Shown here: one piece after another, positions 13,401 to 28,400 of the stretch
Numbering within the stretch: the stretch's first letter is position 1
How the letters are laid out: every line of letters begins with the position of its first letter
NCBI GenBank assembly: GCA_023053575.1
Contig: JAKZAP010000005.1
Span: forward strand, 11,222,001-11,286,000
From: Branchinecta lynchi
Lineage: Eukaryota; Arthropoda; Branchiopoda; Anostraca; Branchinectidae
Reading direction: 5' to 3'
Length of the DNA: 64,000 bases
Translations under genes and position numbers: made by a program
The notes under the pieces: model-generated
The model's database searches: none
Told to the model about the DNA's origin: nothing
Seen by the model: the letters and a program-made list of their open reading frames with translations, nothing else

Positions 13401-16400
13401 CTTCCCCGAAATGCCCGAATCAGGTCCGGTTATGTCAACGGTGTATCTAGAACTTGTGCTTGTTCTTCCCACTAAGTTTCATCCCGATCCCTCGGCTCTA
13501 AGCGTTTCCAAAAATGTCCGGTTCCCCCCGCCCCATAGTCACCGGATCCGGTCTGGATTTGAAATGGGTCGTCTGAGACACGGTGCCTTTCCAAATTTCA
13601 AGTTTCATTAAGATCCGATCACCCGTTGAAAAATTATACATACCTCAAGATTCCGGATTCTCCCTCCCTCCACTCCTCCCACGATGCTCGGATCGGGGAA
13701 GTGACGTTTTCCAACTTAATCTTTTGAAGTTCCGGATATGCCTGCCAAGTTTCATCGTCCCAGCTTATGTGGAAGTGCCCGAACTAGCAAAATCCGGACA
13801 GACCGACCGACCGACGGACGGACAGAAATTGCGATTGCTATATGGCACTTAGCCAAAGGGCCAGTGCCATAAAAACAGCACTTCCTATATAGCATTTGTC
13901 AGAATAGCGAGTGGTCCGATGATTTGCGAATAGGCTATGAATTTTGTTTTGTTTCTTCATAGGCTTATGGAAGTAGGTAAGGAGTTCGCCGGAAGTACGT
14001 CTGAAGGCTTGCAGAATTCTTTGAGACAGCAGACGATCAGCTACTTCAGGTCTTACCATGCCAGTCGACTAGAGGAGCTGAAGGTGTTCCTTGACAACGA
14101 ATCTTGGGAGCCCTGCCCTGTGAGGGAGAACTTCAGCTGCAGACACTTAGCGGTAAGTTTTTGCATAAGTATATACATGCCATTACCAGCAGGGTCGTAA
14201 GTCGTAACTAGCACTTTGGGGGGGGGGGGGGCAGATTGTGCCGACGGACTAAAAAATGTGCCGACAAAACACGCCGTTAGCGGCAACGGCGTACATTTCC
14301 TGCCAGCATAGAACAGAACCGGTGTAAGAATTGTAATGCAATTGCGATTGTTTTTTTAAATTCGTATTCAAATTCACATTTTCGGCTTTTCCGTTCAGCT
14401 TTCGCCAAAAAGTACCACTTTCAACGACCATACCAAGAAAAAGTTAAAGTAAGCGCCGCAGGCGAATTTTTTTGCTACACTTACCATATTAAGTATGTTT
14501 GTTTTAATGTGTTTCAAACCCCCAAGAACTTCAATCCTAATTCGCTAACTAAATGAAACACCGTTCTTTCAAATAGAGAATAGGCCTACTACGAAATGCG
14601 CCGCAGGCGAAACTTTGCATAAAACTAACTGTAATGCATCAATTATTATTATTCCTTTAATACAAGTTCGTAACTTTAAATTCACATATTTGGCTTTTCG
14701 TTTCATCTTTCGCTAGAAAGTGACGCTTCCAACGACTGTAGCCTATCTAGATTGAGTTAAACTAAGCGACGCAGGCGAAATTTTTAAAATCTGCCTATCT
14801 CCGGAAAAAAAAAACTGATCTATAGTATACCTATACCATACAAATTCTAGCTTTTAATTTGCTTCAAACCCCCAGAATTTCACGCTTAAAGCGCCAACTA
14901 AATGAATTACCGTTCTTCCAAACAGAGAATACTAGGAAATACACCGCAGGCGAAGTTTTGTGGAAACGCTGGTGAGCAGAGCGCCTCTTTGCGATCCGAA
15001 ATAAAACTAAGGCTAGCTGTGAAATCACAGATCTGTCCGTCAAAAAAAGTAGTGGCTATGCAGAATAAAGTAGTTACAAAGTAGAATTGTTCTGAATTTA
15101 CGGCAAAAGAAGTAGTTTTCACGTTAAAAAGACATTCTGTATACTGCGCATCGCCATTGCACTAGGTCCCCTCATTTACTCTTCCTGATTATGACCATAC
15201 AAAGACTCGACCAAGAAAAGAAAGAAGGATGTTCAGCAAGATCAGCGAAAAAGGGCAGTTTATGTGTACGAGCCGATAAACGACCTACAAACAAAATAAG
15301 AACGGGTTAAAAAGGTTTAAGGAAGAGACTTAAACTTCCGGGACGGCCCGACAGAAGTGTGCGGAATTTGATTTATTACGTGTAAGATCCGGATATGCCG
15401 ACGAGACTTAAACTTTCCAGTTGCACCCGAGTATAATGTTTGCAGAATTTGATTTCTTACGCAGAAAAAGAACCTGATGTGCCGACAAGAATACCTACGC
15501 CCAACAAAATCATTCAGAATTCGATTTACTCTGTGTAAACAGAAGCCGACGTACCGACGAAACTTAAAGTTCAATGGGCACATCAAACTACCCCAATTCC
15601 ACTCTGCAACAATCTAGGAATAATGGTTAACCCCTAGATCAGCAGCTTTTTCATCAGTTTCCTTTCTGTGATATTTCAAAGCGTAATTTTTTGGGCCAGT
15701 ACATTCTCAATGTACTAGCTTGGACAAAGATAAAAGTGATGTTTCTTATAATACCTAGTAGATCTTTATTTTATGCATAAATCAGCGTTTATAATTGAGA
15801 TTTGAATAGTTTATTTTCGTTTGAATGATTTTTGTAGCTATGTTATTTTTTGTAAGCTTATTGCATATTCTGGTACATTTTATAAAGCAAGCTAATCAAG
15901 CTTCACAACACTATTCTACAAAGAAAAGCTTTTAATAGGCACTTTCAAGCCATGGAACTTCTGACGAAACACTAGAACAATCAGGTAAACTGCATCTGCT
16001 GCTTGAACTTGGTAACATCTCAAATATATGCTTTTCTATCAAGCATTGCTGGGAGTTTTTGAATTTCCTGTCACGACACCCCAGCTCCTAAGATTTGGGT
16101 TGCCGAAATGCCAGAGAGGTAAAGACAAGGGATAACAAGAAAACGGCCGATTTTCGTAGCGCCTTTTAAAGGAAGTCGGAAATGTTTATTTGTGAAGCAT
16201 TTAATACAAAGTAAAGCATTAGAAGTGTCCATTGTGCTTTAAACTTTCCGGATGCGCCCGATAAGCATTTACGGAATTATATTTCTTACATGAAAAAGAA
16301 CCTGATGTGCCGACGAGAAGACCGACAAAACCGTACAGCATTTTATTTATTCTGTCTTGTGCCCGACAAGACTGTATAGAACTTGATTTCTTACATATAA

Positions 16401-19400
16401 AAGGAACCCGATGTGCCGACGAGTAAACCGACACCCGACAAATGCATACAAAACTGTGTTTCCTTTATATTTCTTTTTTGATTTCTTTACAAATGTATGC
16501 AAACAATAGCTAATTATAGGTACAGAAACCTGCCGACAAAACCTGAACCTTCTACAAAATGTGCTGACAAAAATTTTCCGTATACTTTAGCTGCTCGTGC
16601 GTAAAACTTTTGCAGGCGCTTCGCGCGTGCAAATTTGTGCCGACGAATGTTGGGGGGTAGGGGGAGCCCCCCCCCCCCCCCCTTAGGAACGCCCCTGATT
16701 ACCAGATTACGGCGTATCCTAAATACGCCGTTTTCTCTGGGGTAGGTCGTTTTTGTAGCCTTCAAAAGAATACTAAAACAAGTCGAGCGCTGGGATTAAT
16801 GCGAACGGACAGGGCTGATCTAACCAGGAGCTAACATGCCCGTTAGAAACCTAAGTCCGTGACGTATTAGCCTGCCCTAAGGTTTTTGCGTAAGTTACGC
16901 ATCTGTTTGGCGAGCCAGCTTTGCTAGTCGTCAAATCGAAGAAGACAATGGTGGTAGGCTTTTGTGCCCGATAGAGCTTAGCATTGAGTTAAAGCTTAAA
17001 GGACTCGTCTTCCCTATATTAATGCATCACCCCACAAGTCTCTTACCGTTCCGTTCATTATAATTTCCGAGATCCAACTTGCTATGCTAATTTTTGTCCA
17101 CCCTAATGGTACTACGCTGACTTTTGCGTCCGCCGTGATTGGCTTTTTTCGGTGCAGATCAGGCTCAGCAGAAACTCAGCGGAGACACAGGGAGTAAAAA
17201 CTGTACAACTGCATCTACTACGACTTGTGCTTTAAGTCTTTAACTTGCCTGTTTTCTAGGAGTTCCAGTTTCTTGAAGACGACTTTTATGCACGTAACAA
17301 CCCAGCGTTGTCAGAAGCGGAGAGCAAAAGCTTCTTTGGGGAACCCACTGAAGAACGATCACCTTTTGAAGTCCAGCATTCCGCCGAAGACATGAGCTTC
17401 TATGGAAGAAACGTATGTAAAGAAGTTTGGCACTTAGTGATTTGACTGGATATCAGTTTTTATGGCACTTGAGCTTACTCAAGTGCCATATAGCGATTGT
17501 TATTTCTGTCCGTCAGTCGGTCTGTCGGTCTGTCGGTCTGTCGGTCCCGGTTTTGCTAGTTCGGGCACTTCCAGATAAGCTAGGACGATGAAACTTGGCA
17601 AGCACATCAGGAACTGGGCAATATTAAATTAGCCAGATTAAATTAGAAATTGTCGCTTCCTCGATCCGACCATCTGGAGGGGAGTGGAGGGAGGGGGAAT
17701 CCGGAAAAAATAGGGAAAATGAAATATTTTTAGCTTACGAACGGGTGATCGGATCTTAATGAAACTTAATACATAGAAGGACTTCGTGTCTCAGACCCTC
17801 CATTTTAAATCCAGACCGGATCCGGTGACACTGGGGGGAGTTAGAGGGGGAAACCGGAAATCTTGGAAAACACTTAGAGTGGAGGGATCCGAATGAAACT
17901 TGGTGGAAAGTACAAGCAAAAGTCCTAGATACGTGACTGATATAACCGGAACGGATCCGCTCACTTTGGGGGAGTTGGGGGGGGGAGAAGTCCGAATTTG
18001 TAGTGATCCCGCGAGTTCCGTGCTTCCTGATGTGCTGGGACGATGGAAATTAACAGGCATGTCTGGGACCCGACCAGCTTAAATAGGAAATCATCAATTC
18101 CCCGATTCGACCATCTGGGGGGGGGGAGTGGAGGGAGGGTGAAGCCAAAATTTGAGGTATTTTTAGCTTGCGAACGGGTGATCGGATCTTGATGAAAATT
18201 GATATTTAGGATGACCTCGTGTCTCAGACACCTCACTTTAAATCCGGGCCGGATCCGATGACACTGGGGGGAGTTGGAGGAGGGAACCGGAAATTTTGAG
18301 AAACGCTTAAAGTGGAGGGATCGGGATGAAACTTGGTGGGAAAAACAACCACAGGTCCTAGACACGTCATTGACATAACCGGACCGGATCAGGGCACTGT
18401 GGGGGAGTTGGGATGGGGGTCCGGATTTCTAGCGATCCCGCGAGTTCGGCATACTTCCTGGTGTCCTAGGGCGATGAAACTTGGCAGGTATGTCAAGGAT
18501 CCGAACAGATTGACTTGAGAACAGCCGTTTCCCCGACCCGACCATCGTGGGGGGAGTGGGTGGATGGGGAGTCCGGAATCTAGTGGCGTGCATAACTTTT
18601 GAACGGGTGATCGGATCTTGATGAAAATTGATATTTAGGATGACCTTGTGTCTCAGACACCTCACTTTAAATCCGGGCCGGATCCGATGACACTGGGGGG
18701 AGTTGGAGGAGGTAACCGGAAATTTTGAGAAACGCTTAAAGTGGAGGGATCGGGATGAAACTTGGTGGGAAAAACAAGCACAGGTCCTAGACACGTCATT
18801 GACGTAACCGGACCGGATCCGATGACACTGGGAGGAGTTGGGGGAGGGAACCGGAAATTTTGAGAAACGCTTAAAGTGGAGGGATCGGGATGAAACTTGG
18901 TGGGAAAAACAAGCACAGGTCCTCGACACGTCATTGACATAACCGGACCGAATCAGGGCACTGTGGGGGAGTTGGGGTGGGGGTCCGGATTTCTAGCGAT
19001 CCCGCGAGTTCGGCATACTTCCTGATGTCCTAGGGCGATGAAACTTGGCAGGTATGTCAGGGATCCGAACAGATTGACTTGAGAACAGCCGTTTCCCCGA
19101 CCCGACCATCGTGGGGGGAGTGGGTGGATGGGGAGTCCGGAATCTAGTGGCGTGCATAACTTTTGAACGGGTGATCGGATTTGAATGAAACTTGTCTAGT
19201 GAGCTATCGCCTCGGACGTTCAGTGTCACGTCCGAGTCGGGTCCGATACCTGTGGGGATGGGGGGGTGTGTGGAAAACTCAAGAAACTCTAAAAGTAGAG
19301 GGATTGGGACGAAACTTAATGGATGGAACAAGCATTAGGCCTAGATGAAATTGACGGAGCCAGATGGTTTCGGGGCTCTGTGGGGGGAGTTGGAGAGGGT

Positions 19401-22400
19401 TTCCTGGAATTCCGGTAGTCGTGAGTTAGAATAGTTCCAGATGTAAAACGACAACGAAACTTTGCAGGCATATTAGCGACCCGAATTATCTTGACTTAAA
19501 AACCTGACACAACATACCCCCGGAAACTTCCGTTCCTAGATCCGAGCATTTTTGGGGGAGCAAGAGAAGAGAAATATGGACTTCTATAAATTGCGAACGA
19601 GTGGTCTGATTCGAGTGAAACTTCATGGGTGATACGAATCGATGGCCTCGACATGTAAAACATGCGTTCGAACCATATGCGACCACGATTAGGGGAATTG
19701 GGGGTGGGGGGACTTTTGACATGCACAAAAACCAAACGGATGGACCGAATGAGATGCAATTCGACAGTGCCGAGTTTATGCGGCCTAGATTTGTTATTTG
19801 GCGTCTGGGCCGGATTCGGCCAAGGTAGGGGGGGGATACTGGAAACTTGCAGATAGGCTATGCTCCAATTCCAGTCAAACTTGATGAGGGAATTAAGAGA
19901 TTGGGCCCGAACCGGCTCCGACAACGTTGGTGGGAATGGGGGGGGGGGTACCGGAACTTTCCAAAAATGCTCAGATTCGAGTGAAACTTGGTAGATGGTA
20001 TAAACGAAGATGCTCTAGGTGGTCGATTTTTTTTTTATTCCAAACCAGATTCGGCCACGGTAGGTGGAAATAGAGTGAGTACCGGAAATCGTGTAGCACG
20101 TCTAGGGATCAAACAAATGGATTTATTGGGATGAAAGTTTGAACAGTCATGTGCATTTGCAATCGAGACGATGCCGGAACTGCTCAGAAATGAGTGAAAC
20201 TAAATATCCTATTTCTATTTCCGAACCGCCTTTTTGGATTGCGGGTGTATTTTGTGACGTTTTCATCTGCTTTCTTGTACAGCCTACTCGTACAAGTGCC
20301 ATATGAGCTCGTAGCTCTTGTTCTTTTGGGATGACAGAAAAGCGCAGTTTTGTGCCGTTTTTGCAGAGCAACCGTATGTCAGATACCACGGTAACTGCAA
20401 AAACGAATATTGCAAATCCAGTTATCGTGGTAACAGATACCATGGTATCTGCAAAAACGCAATTCACGTGTGGGAACACGATCTTGTTTTCAAGAACCAC
20501 ATTTTAAAGAAGGTCCCTAGAAGAAGTGAATGGATGACTCGTAGATTTGCTTTTTGTTCATGTGAAAAATAGTCTGTTCTACGATGAACCCGAATTTACC
20601 GTGATCTTGAGCTCCTTGTGCAATATTTCGGAGCCCTTTGTCCGGCACCCCCTCTGGCCCTTAGGAGTTGAAGTCGTATATTCCATGCATCTATTCATAC
20701 TGTTTATTGCAGGTCTGCAACTCAGTCAGTAACATCGAGGACCCTGTGGAAACCGAAAATGACAACCCATTCGCAGTTTCAGCAAACCTATCTCTGCCCA
20801 TCCTTTGTAATACGACTCTGTCATTATTACGGCTAATTGGTCGATACCTCCAAATGATGCGATTTCTCCAGACAATTGCATATGACGTGGCTATTTGCTT
20901 GAATCAGCTGATAGACTACTATTTGTTTGCCGTGGCGAAGTTCTTCGCTGCAGAAGTGGTGAGTGGATCCTGAAACTCAAATTTGATAATGCCCGTACGG
21001 AAAAAACGTCATCAAAAAATCAAAAAAAAATCATGATTAGCAATTATGACATATCATGATTAAAATCATGACAAAAATCATGATTTTTGTCATGATTTTT
21101 GTCATGATTTCTTAGTGACTAAATGTCATGATTTATTGACGGCTAAATCATGATTTAGAAAGTCATGACTAAGCGAAATGACAACTAGAAAAATCATGAA
21201 CAACACGTACATCATTTGTGAACAACATAGTCATGACTTTTTCATGACTTTAATGACAAAAATCATGATTTTTGTCATGATATTTATCATGACTCTTTAC
21301 ATAGAAAATCATGACTTTTTTCGTGATTTACTTTATCATTTCTAAAATCATGACATTTAGAAAATCGACAAAATATCACACATGAGATCATGAATTTTGA
21401 ATCATGACTTCATTTTGACATGTCATGATTTTTGTCATGATTCTTAATAAACGAAAGTCATGATTTCTTGGTGATGATTTTTGTCATTTTTAAATCATGA
21501 CATTTCGAAAATCAGTATAAAAATCACAAAAGTTGAATCATGACTCTATTTTGATATTTCACGACAAAAGTCATGATTCCTGTCTTGATATTTGTCATGA
21601 TTCTTCGTAAACGAAAGTCATGATTTTTTGGTGATTTGACTTGTCTTTGCTAAATCTAAAAAAAAAAACTTTAAACTTGAATCATGACATGTCATGATTC
21701 GTAACAAATGAAAGTGACTTTCTTGGTAACCTATTTTGTCCTTTCTAAAATCATGACATTTCCAAAATCAGCAAATTGACCTTAAAATCATGAATAATAA
21801 ATCGTGACTTTGGTCTGATTCTTAAATGATAGTCAGGACTTAAAATCTCGACTTCATAATCGATACAATAACGATTTGTCATGACAAAAATCACGAACGT
21901 CACAGTCTGGTCAAATTAGTATAACCGCACGTATTCAGTTGCTTTTGTGCAAAATGATCTTGATTTTGAATAACATTCTTTTATTCTTTTGTAGGCAGGA
22001 AAGCAACACGTATCACAATTTTTGCTGGGCCTGGCTGCGAACGTTTTGCTGCGCTTGGATGACCTCGATGGCTTTTTCGCCATCGCATGCTTTATTTTTG
22101 TTATGCTGTGGTGACAAAGTCTGCTTTGCTATTATTTCTTCATATTAAAAACACATTAACGGTCTTTTCAGTTCTCGCATGCTTCTTGTGGTCGGGTGCT
22201 GTATGTGGGCCTGCACGTGGTGAAGGAAAGTGGATGCAGGGTCCTATCATAGATGGACAAAAACATGCATGAAGTTGTGCCCTGTTGGTCTTGCGAACGG
22301 TCGAGCGATGTGTCTGCGAGCTCGACAACGTACTAGCTAGTGAACTAAAACTTCAAGGAGCTTCGTTTATGGGTGGACATGTCTCAGCTATTAAGTATAC

Positions 22401-25400
22401 ATGCATCCAGAAACATGCTCGTCATTAGACCTCTCTGTTCTGATATCCTACAATTCACTTTCAGATCATCATCACTAAAACTTCTTATTGAAAAACTGGC
22501 TTATATAGTCCAAAATTAACGATATGGACTTTCAGATACGCACAAACATCAAATAAACCAGGAACAAATGTTTCAGATAACAGATCACACAATTTTGTAT
22601 GATTGCTTTGACTATTAATCCAGACAATCGGGCCTTTGTAGATCTGCTCTTTATCAGTGTTTGTCAGACGGACGGACGGTCAGTCGAAGTACTTTTAAGA
22701 CGTCATAGGTGATCGGAAAAATAGTTAACTGGGAAACTAAAAGCAAGTGGGAAACTAAAAGCAAGTTACGATCAGAGACGGGCGAAACCGATCATGAAAT
22801 GATTAGAATCCGAATCCAAGGGTAGACATCACTGAGGAGGGTTGGTGGTCGAAATCAAATCTTGGATTACCTAAGCCGACTGTGTAGAATTGGGAAACGG
22901 ATGCTAGAAGGATCTAGACTAGAAATTTGGTGGGATTCGTAAGAGTAAGGGTTATACAGAATCGGATTCGCCCATCTCTGATGACCGATGCATCTTTATG
23001 AGTCACGAATACATCTTCGTCGGACACAGAGATCATCATCAATGAAACTTCTTATTGATTAAAAAACGGCTAGTACCAAAATTAACGACATGGACTAGAG
23101 CTTCCAGATATATCAACATCAAATAAACCACAAACAAATGTTTCAAAATGCAGTATTATTCATGCAGTAATTATTCAAAGTAATAGATACAGGCGAGTAT
23201 TCCATAATAGAAACGTAGAACGAGGCTATTAATGAAATAATATTTAAGTTTTCAGCCCCTTATTAATAACAAAACCGAAGTTGATGAAAATGCAGAAAAA
23301 ACCTTTCCTGTCATCGCCCCAATCGTTTAGCAAAAACAGCGTCCGTGTAAAAAATTAAATCTCAGGACTAGTTTTTTCACTATAGTGGTATTTGAAGGTA
23401 ATTTACTTTAATAAGATATTTATAGTCGGTAGAAGCTTCAGTTATTTGTTACAGGTTTTTTTAATTCCCCGACGTTGACCCAGAGGATTGACAGCCTGAC
23501 GAGCACCCTTGCCAAGAAGGGCCGAAATATCGCTGATGAAGAATCGTAGCTGACGTATCCGCTGTAAACATTGTTTTGAATAAATGTTTCAAATAATGTG
23601 TACAACGGATACGTCAGCTACGATGCTCGTAGGGGAAAGCAACAAACCTGTAATCATACATCATTACAGGTTTGTTTCCTTCCCCGACGTTGACCCTGAA
23701 GATTGACAGCCTGACGAGGACCCTTGCCAAGAAGGGCCGAAATATCGCTGACGAAACATCTTAGCTGATGTATCCGTCGTATACATTATTTGAATACATG
23801 CTTTTATTCTTCTCAAATTATCATGGGAAGAACCAAGTTTGTCGAAATCGTCAATATATCCGGTACGAATCCGGGCCTACAATGCATCTGCTAGATTATA
23901 ACGTTCATTTTAGAGTGAACTGAGGAGCTACAACATAATTTACCCCGACTTTACTTTTGATTCTATGTGAAAATTAACATTTCCGCATAGAATTTTGCCA
24001 GATTGATCCGGCCTCTAGTGATAGGATCTCCTGTCGGAACTGGATTTGAAGAATCCGGATTTTGAAAAAAGACCGAATTTCGAAAAATATTTCCGGAAAT
24101 ACGAAGAGTCTGGTCATTGAAGATCTTTCAGGGTATTTTCTGATGAAGTCTTGATTACTGGGATCTCAAAACGTAAGTGGAGGGATACCTATGACATCGC
24201 AAAAGTTGTCCGTCCGTCGAATGAGATGTTTTGATGAAACTTGGTGTGAGAATTGTCTGGTTCAAGGGTAAGGTCAAGTTCGTAGATGGGCTCTGTAGCC
24301 CTAAATTTTTTACAAATTACGGCCGAACTACTCAACTTCAGACAAAACTGTTGCTTTCAGCAAATTTTCTGATTTTGGCCGGATTCCGGGCGAACTATTT
24401 GTCCGACGAGAAAATAGTTTTCATATACTGATCCAGGACGTCTCTTCACGCCTACATCCGACCTCTAATCAACTTTCAGTGGAACTTTTACAATCAACCA
24501 TTTTTCGGTTTTGGACGGATTCCGGGTGAACTGCTCGTCCGGAGAGAAAATAATTTGAATATAAGGATTCAGCAAGTCTGCTTACCTCTGTTTCAATACC
24601 TCTAATCAACTTCGAGTAAAACCTTAACTTTAACAAATTTTCCAGAAATTCTGCCGGATTCAGGGCGAACTATTATTCTGGTGAGAACATAACTATCATC
24701 TTCGGATTCAGCATGGTTTCTTACCCCTAAATCGACTATCTCATTAGCTTTTAAAAATATTTTGCTAGCCCCAACACTTGAACCCCCTCCCCCACCCCAA
24801 ATATAGATTTACGGAGCCCATCTATGAACTTGTCCTGTTCTTTTACCCATAGTTTCCCCACACCAAGTGTGAACAAAATCTTGTTTTAACACAACCCAAC
24901 AATCGTGTGTCAAAATACTCAAATTCTGTGCATTTTCTTTGTTTTGAATTTGCTTGCGGATTACAACAAGGAATACGAGCTCAGGTAACTATGAGGAGGA
25001 ATTATTGAGAAACAAAGATAGGTTTAACTAGATATACCGAAGCAAAATTTATTTCTTCAGTGTGTAAACCATTCTATAAGGTTCAATCTAGTATGTTTAT
25101 CATATTTGTGGGTCCCTTTTTAAGCCAGATAGATTTTTCTCACGGAAGATTTCTCTGGATATTTGAAATCTTGTGTGAGGTTGGGTACCTCTCCTGTATC
25201 ACTACACTTATGTTTTGGAAAACAAAAAAATAGTTCTTAGGTATGCTACTGAACTTTCTGTATAAATTGCTGGGTATAACCAACAATAGGCATGGACAAG
25301 CAATATCATAGGCTAGGTAACTTGATCTCCTTATAAGCAGGACACACATCAACAGTAGGGAACAGAGAATCGAAAACTCAAATATCAAAGCCTGTGTTCG

Positions 25401-28400
25401 TTCATATCAACAGAACAGTACGAAACATTAAATAACAATAAAATAATTAAGAAACATACCCATAATAAAATTAGCGCCAACGCCTTTCATCAGCAAATTT
25501 GAATCAAATCTAAACCGCGCGCTAAAAGCAAACGAGTCATGGCGCGGATTGAACTTAATCCCTCTGTAGTTTTCGAAATCCCTCTCACGGTTTGAACCAA
25601 GCTACAAGGAATTATCAGTCCTGCATTCCTGACCCAAAGGCAATGATTTAGGTCCGCTGACAACTGACCGACAAGGTAATGCTTTAGCACGTACGGGGCA
25701 GTTTTATGGCACCTGAGAATTGCGGGTTCAACGAAAATAGTTTTAATTTGTACTAATTCCGGCCAAATTTCCGATTTTCCGGAAATTTTTCCAAATTTCC
25801 GAACGATTCAAAACTTTCATGATTCGTTATTAGGATTTTAGAGATCACAAAATCTCTACCGCTATGATCTTTCATGATGTCTGAGATCACGGCGGCTTCA
25901 TTCCTCATTGAAATGATCTGTTATTGGTAAATCAAAATCATAATTCTTGTCAAAATGACTAGTTTATGATTTTTGAATCATAAAGACTGAATCATATTTT
26001 TCATAATTCGTGGTTACGATTATTTATGATTTCCAAGGTCACAAAACTTATATCACTAAGATCTTCCATGATGTTTAAGATCACGACGGCTTAAATCATC
26101 ATAGAAATGATTTTTTAATGATTTTTTATAATGATTTAAGTTCCAATTATGATCTTTTCAAGATCTTTTTAAGTCACGAAGACTAAGTCATAAATGCCTA
26201 ACTCCTGTTCATGATTTATTATGATTTAGAGAAAACATGAATACAAATTATCGTGATTTTCCGATAAATAATTATGACTATTGTCTGATCATGACTTTTT
26301 CGTGACATCAATGTCATATAAAAGAAAAATCATGATTTTTCCATGATTTATTTAATGATAAAATGGGAAATCATGATTTTCTTATGACATGACATTGTGT
26401 GACATTTTAATGAGTTTTTCCGTACATCATGCTTTATTTTTTTTATGCTGTGGTGACAAGTCTGCTTTGCTATTATTTGTTTACATTCTATTTATATCTA
26501 TATTATATACCATTCTAATTATCATCTTCGGATTCATCATGTTTTCTTACCCTAAATAGACTATCTCATTAGAAAAGTCATGTGTCCCAAAATACTCAAA
26601 TTCTATGCCTTTTCTTGGTTTTGAAGCTGCTTGTGGATAACAGCAATGAATACGAGCTCAGGTAACAATGAGGAGGAACTGTTGGGAAACAAAGATAGGT
26701 TTAACTAGAAATACTGGAGCAATGTTTATTTCTTCAGTGTGTAAACCATTCTATTTATATCTATATTATATACCATTATAATTATCATCTTCGGATTCAT
26801 CATGTTTGCTTACCCCTAAATAGACTATCTCATTAGAACAGTCATGTGTCCCAAAATACTCAAATTCTATGCCTTTTCTTGGTTTTGAAGCTGCTTGTGG
26901 AAAACAGCAAGGAATACGAGCTCAGGTAACAATGAGGAGGAATGGTTGGGAAACAAACATAGGTTTAACTAGAAATATTGAAGCAATGTTTATTTCTTCA
27001 GTGTGTAAACCATTCTATAAGCTTCAATCTAGTATGTTTGTCATATTTGTGGGCTCCTTTGTAAGCGAGATAGATTTAACTGGAAATTTGAAATCTTGTC
27101 TGAGGTAGGGTACCTCTTCTGTATCAATCCACTTATGTTTGGGAAACAAGTAAATAATAGTTCTTATGTATACGACTGATCTGTTCTATAAAATGCTGGA
27201 TATAACCAACAATAGGCATGGACAAGCAAAGCAATATCATAGGGTAGGCTAACTTGATCTCCTTATAAGCAGGACACACATCAACAAAAGAGAACAGAGC
27301 ATCAAACACTCAAATATCAAAGCCTGTATTTGTTCATATCAACGGAATAGTACGAAAAACTAAACAACAATCAAATACATAAGCAACATACCCATAACAA
27401 AATTAGCGCCAACGCCTTTCATCGGTAAATTTGAATCAAATCTGAACCGCGCGCTAAAAGCAAAAGAGTCATAGCGCGGATTGAACTTAATCCCTCTATA
27501 GTTTTCGAAATCCCTCTCACGGTTTGGACCAAACTACGAGGAATTACCAGTCCTGTATTCCTGACCCACAGGCAATGATTTAGATTTGCTGACAACTGAC
27601 CGACAAGGTAATGCTTTAGCCATGAAATCCAACTACTTGGCACGTATGCAGCAGGTGTTATGGCACCTGAGAATTGCGGGTTCAACGGAATTTGTACTAA
27701 TTCCGGCCAATTTTCTAGACAAGACCAGCAAATGCAGTCTTGATGATCTTCACTTTTCCGATTTTATGGCATTGAAATTCGAAAGAAAATGAATTTCACA
27801 TGAATATTATAGCGTTTCTTTTGGACAAAAGAAAGAATACAATTTTAAAGATGAGCAAAAAAAGCTCGCCGTCGAACGCTCAGCTGTGAGAGGCTACTAA
27901 TTAAAATTCGAACATCTTTCTTGGTCAGTTCACGTCACCACAACATTAGACCGAGGGCTCCCCCCCCCCCCCCCCCCAGGATCAAAGTTCCGTGCACGTA
28001 TTTGAAGCACAACGTTTTAGATGGGTTGTAGCACCAGTTTCTAAAAACTTCCCGGTATGACCTGTTTGTGATTCTGAAAATGATAAAGACGGAGGCACAA
28101 CTGTCAGAATTGATGGTCATGATTCATTTTGAGGTCCCGTATCACAAGACTTCTCAATATGACCTGTTTACGATGCGAGATTACGATTTCTTATGATTTC
28201 CCAGGTAACAAAACTCACATCGCTACGATCTTTCATAATTTGTAAGATCACGACGGCTTGAATTATCACAGAAGGGATCTCTTAATGATTTTTCAGAATC
28301 ATTTAAAATTCCAATTCTGATCTTTTCAAGATTTTTGGAGTCACGAAGACTAAATCATACATGCGTACCTGGTGTTCAGGATTTGTTTATGATTTGGAGA

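Noticed and set aside
12074..13852. Series of plus-strand frames (up to 123 codons) rich in Pro/Ser
   Set aside because: They are translations of family B repeat blocks (AAGTTTCATCC, GGATCCGG) and recur wherever the repeat does.
17791..19924. Minus-strand frames of 90-166 codons with repeated phrases
   Set aside because: Internal duplications of the family B element; repeated phrases follow DNA repeats and have no protein features.
21995..22124. Possible extra VPS50 exon after the acceptor-like cttttgtag at 21994
   Set aside because: A phase-0 frame ([21 protein letters not shown]...) is open for 43 codons, but it has no match to syndetin, the flanking exons already align without a gap, and the 3' part (22083-22140) is repeated at 26428 in transposon DNA.
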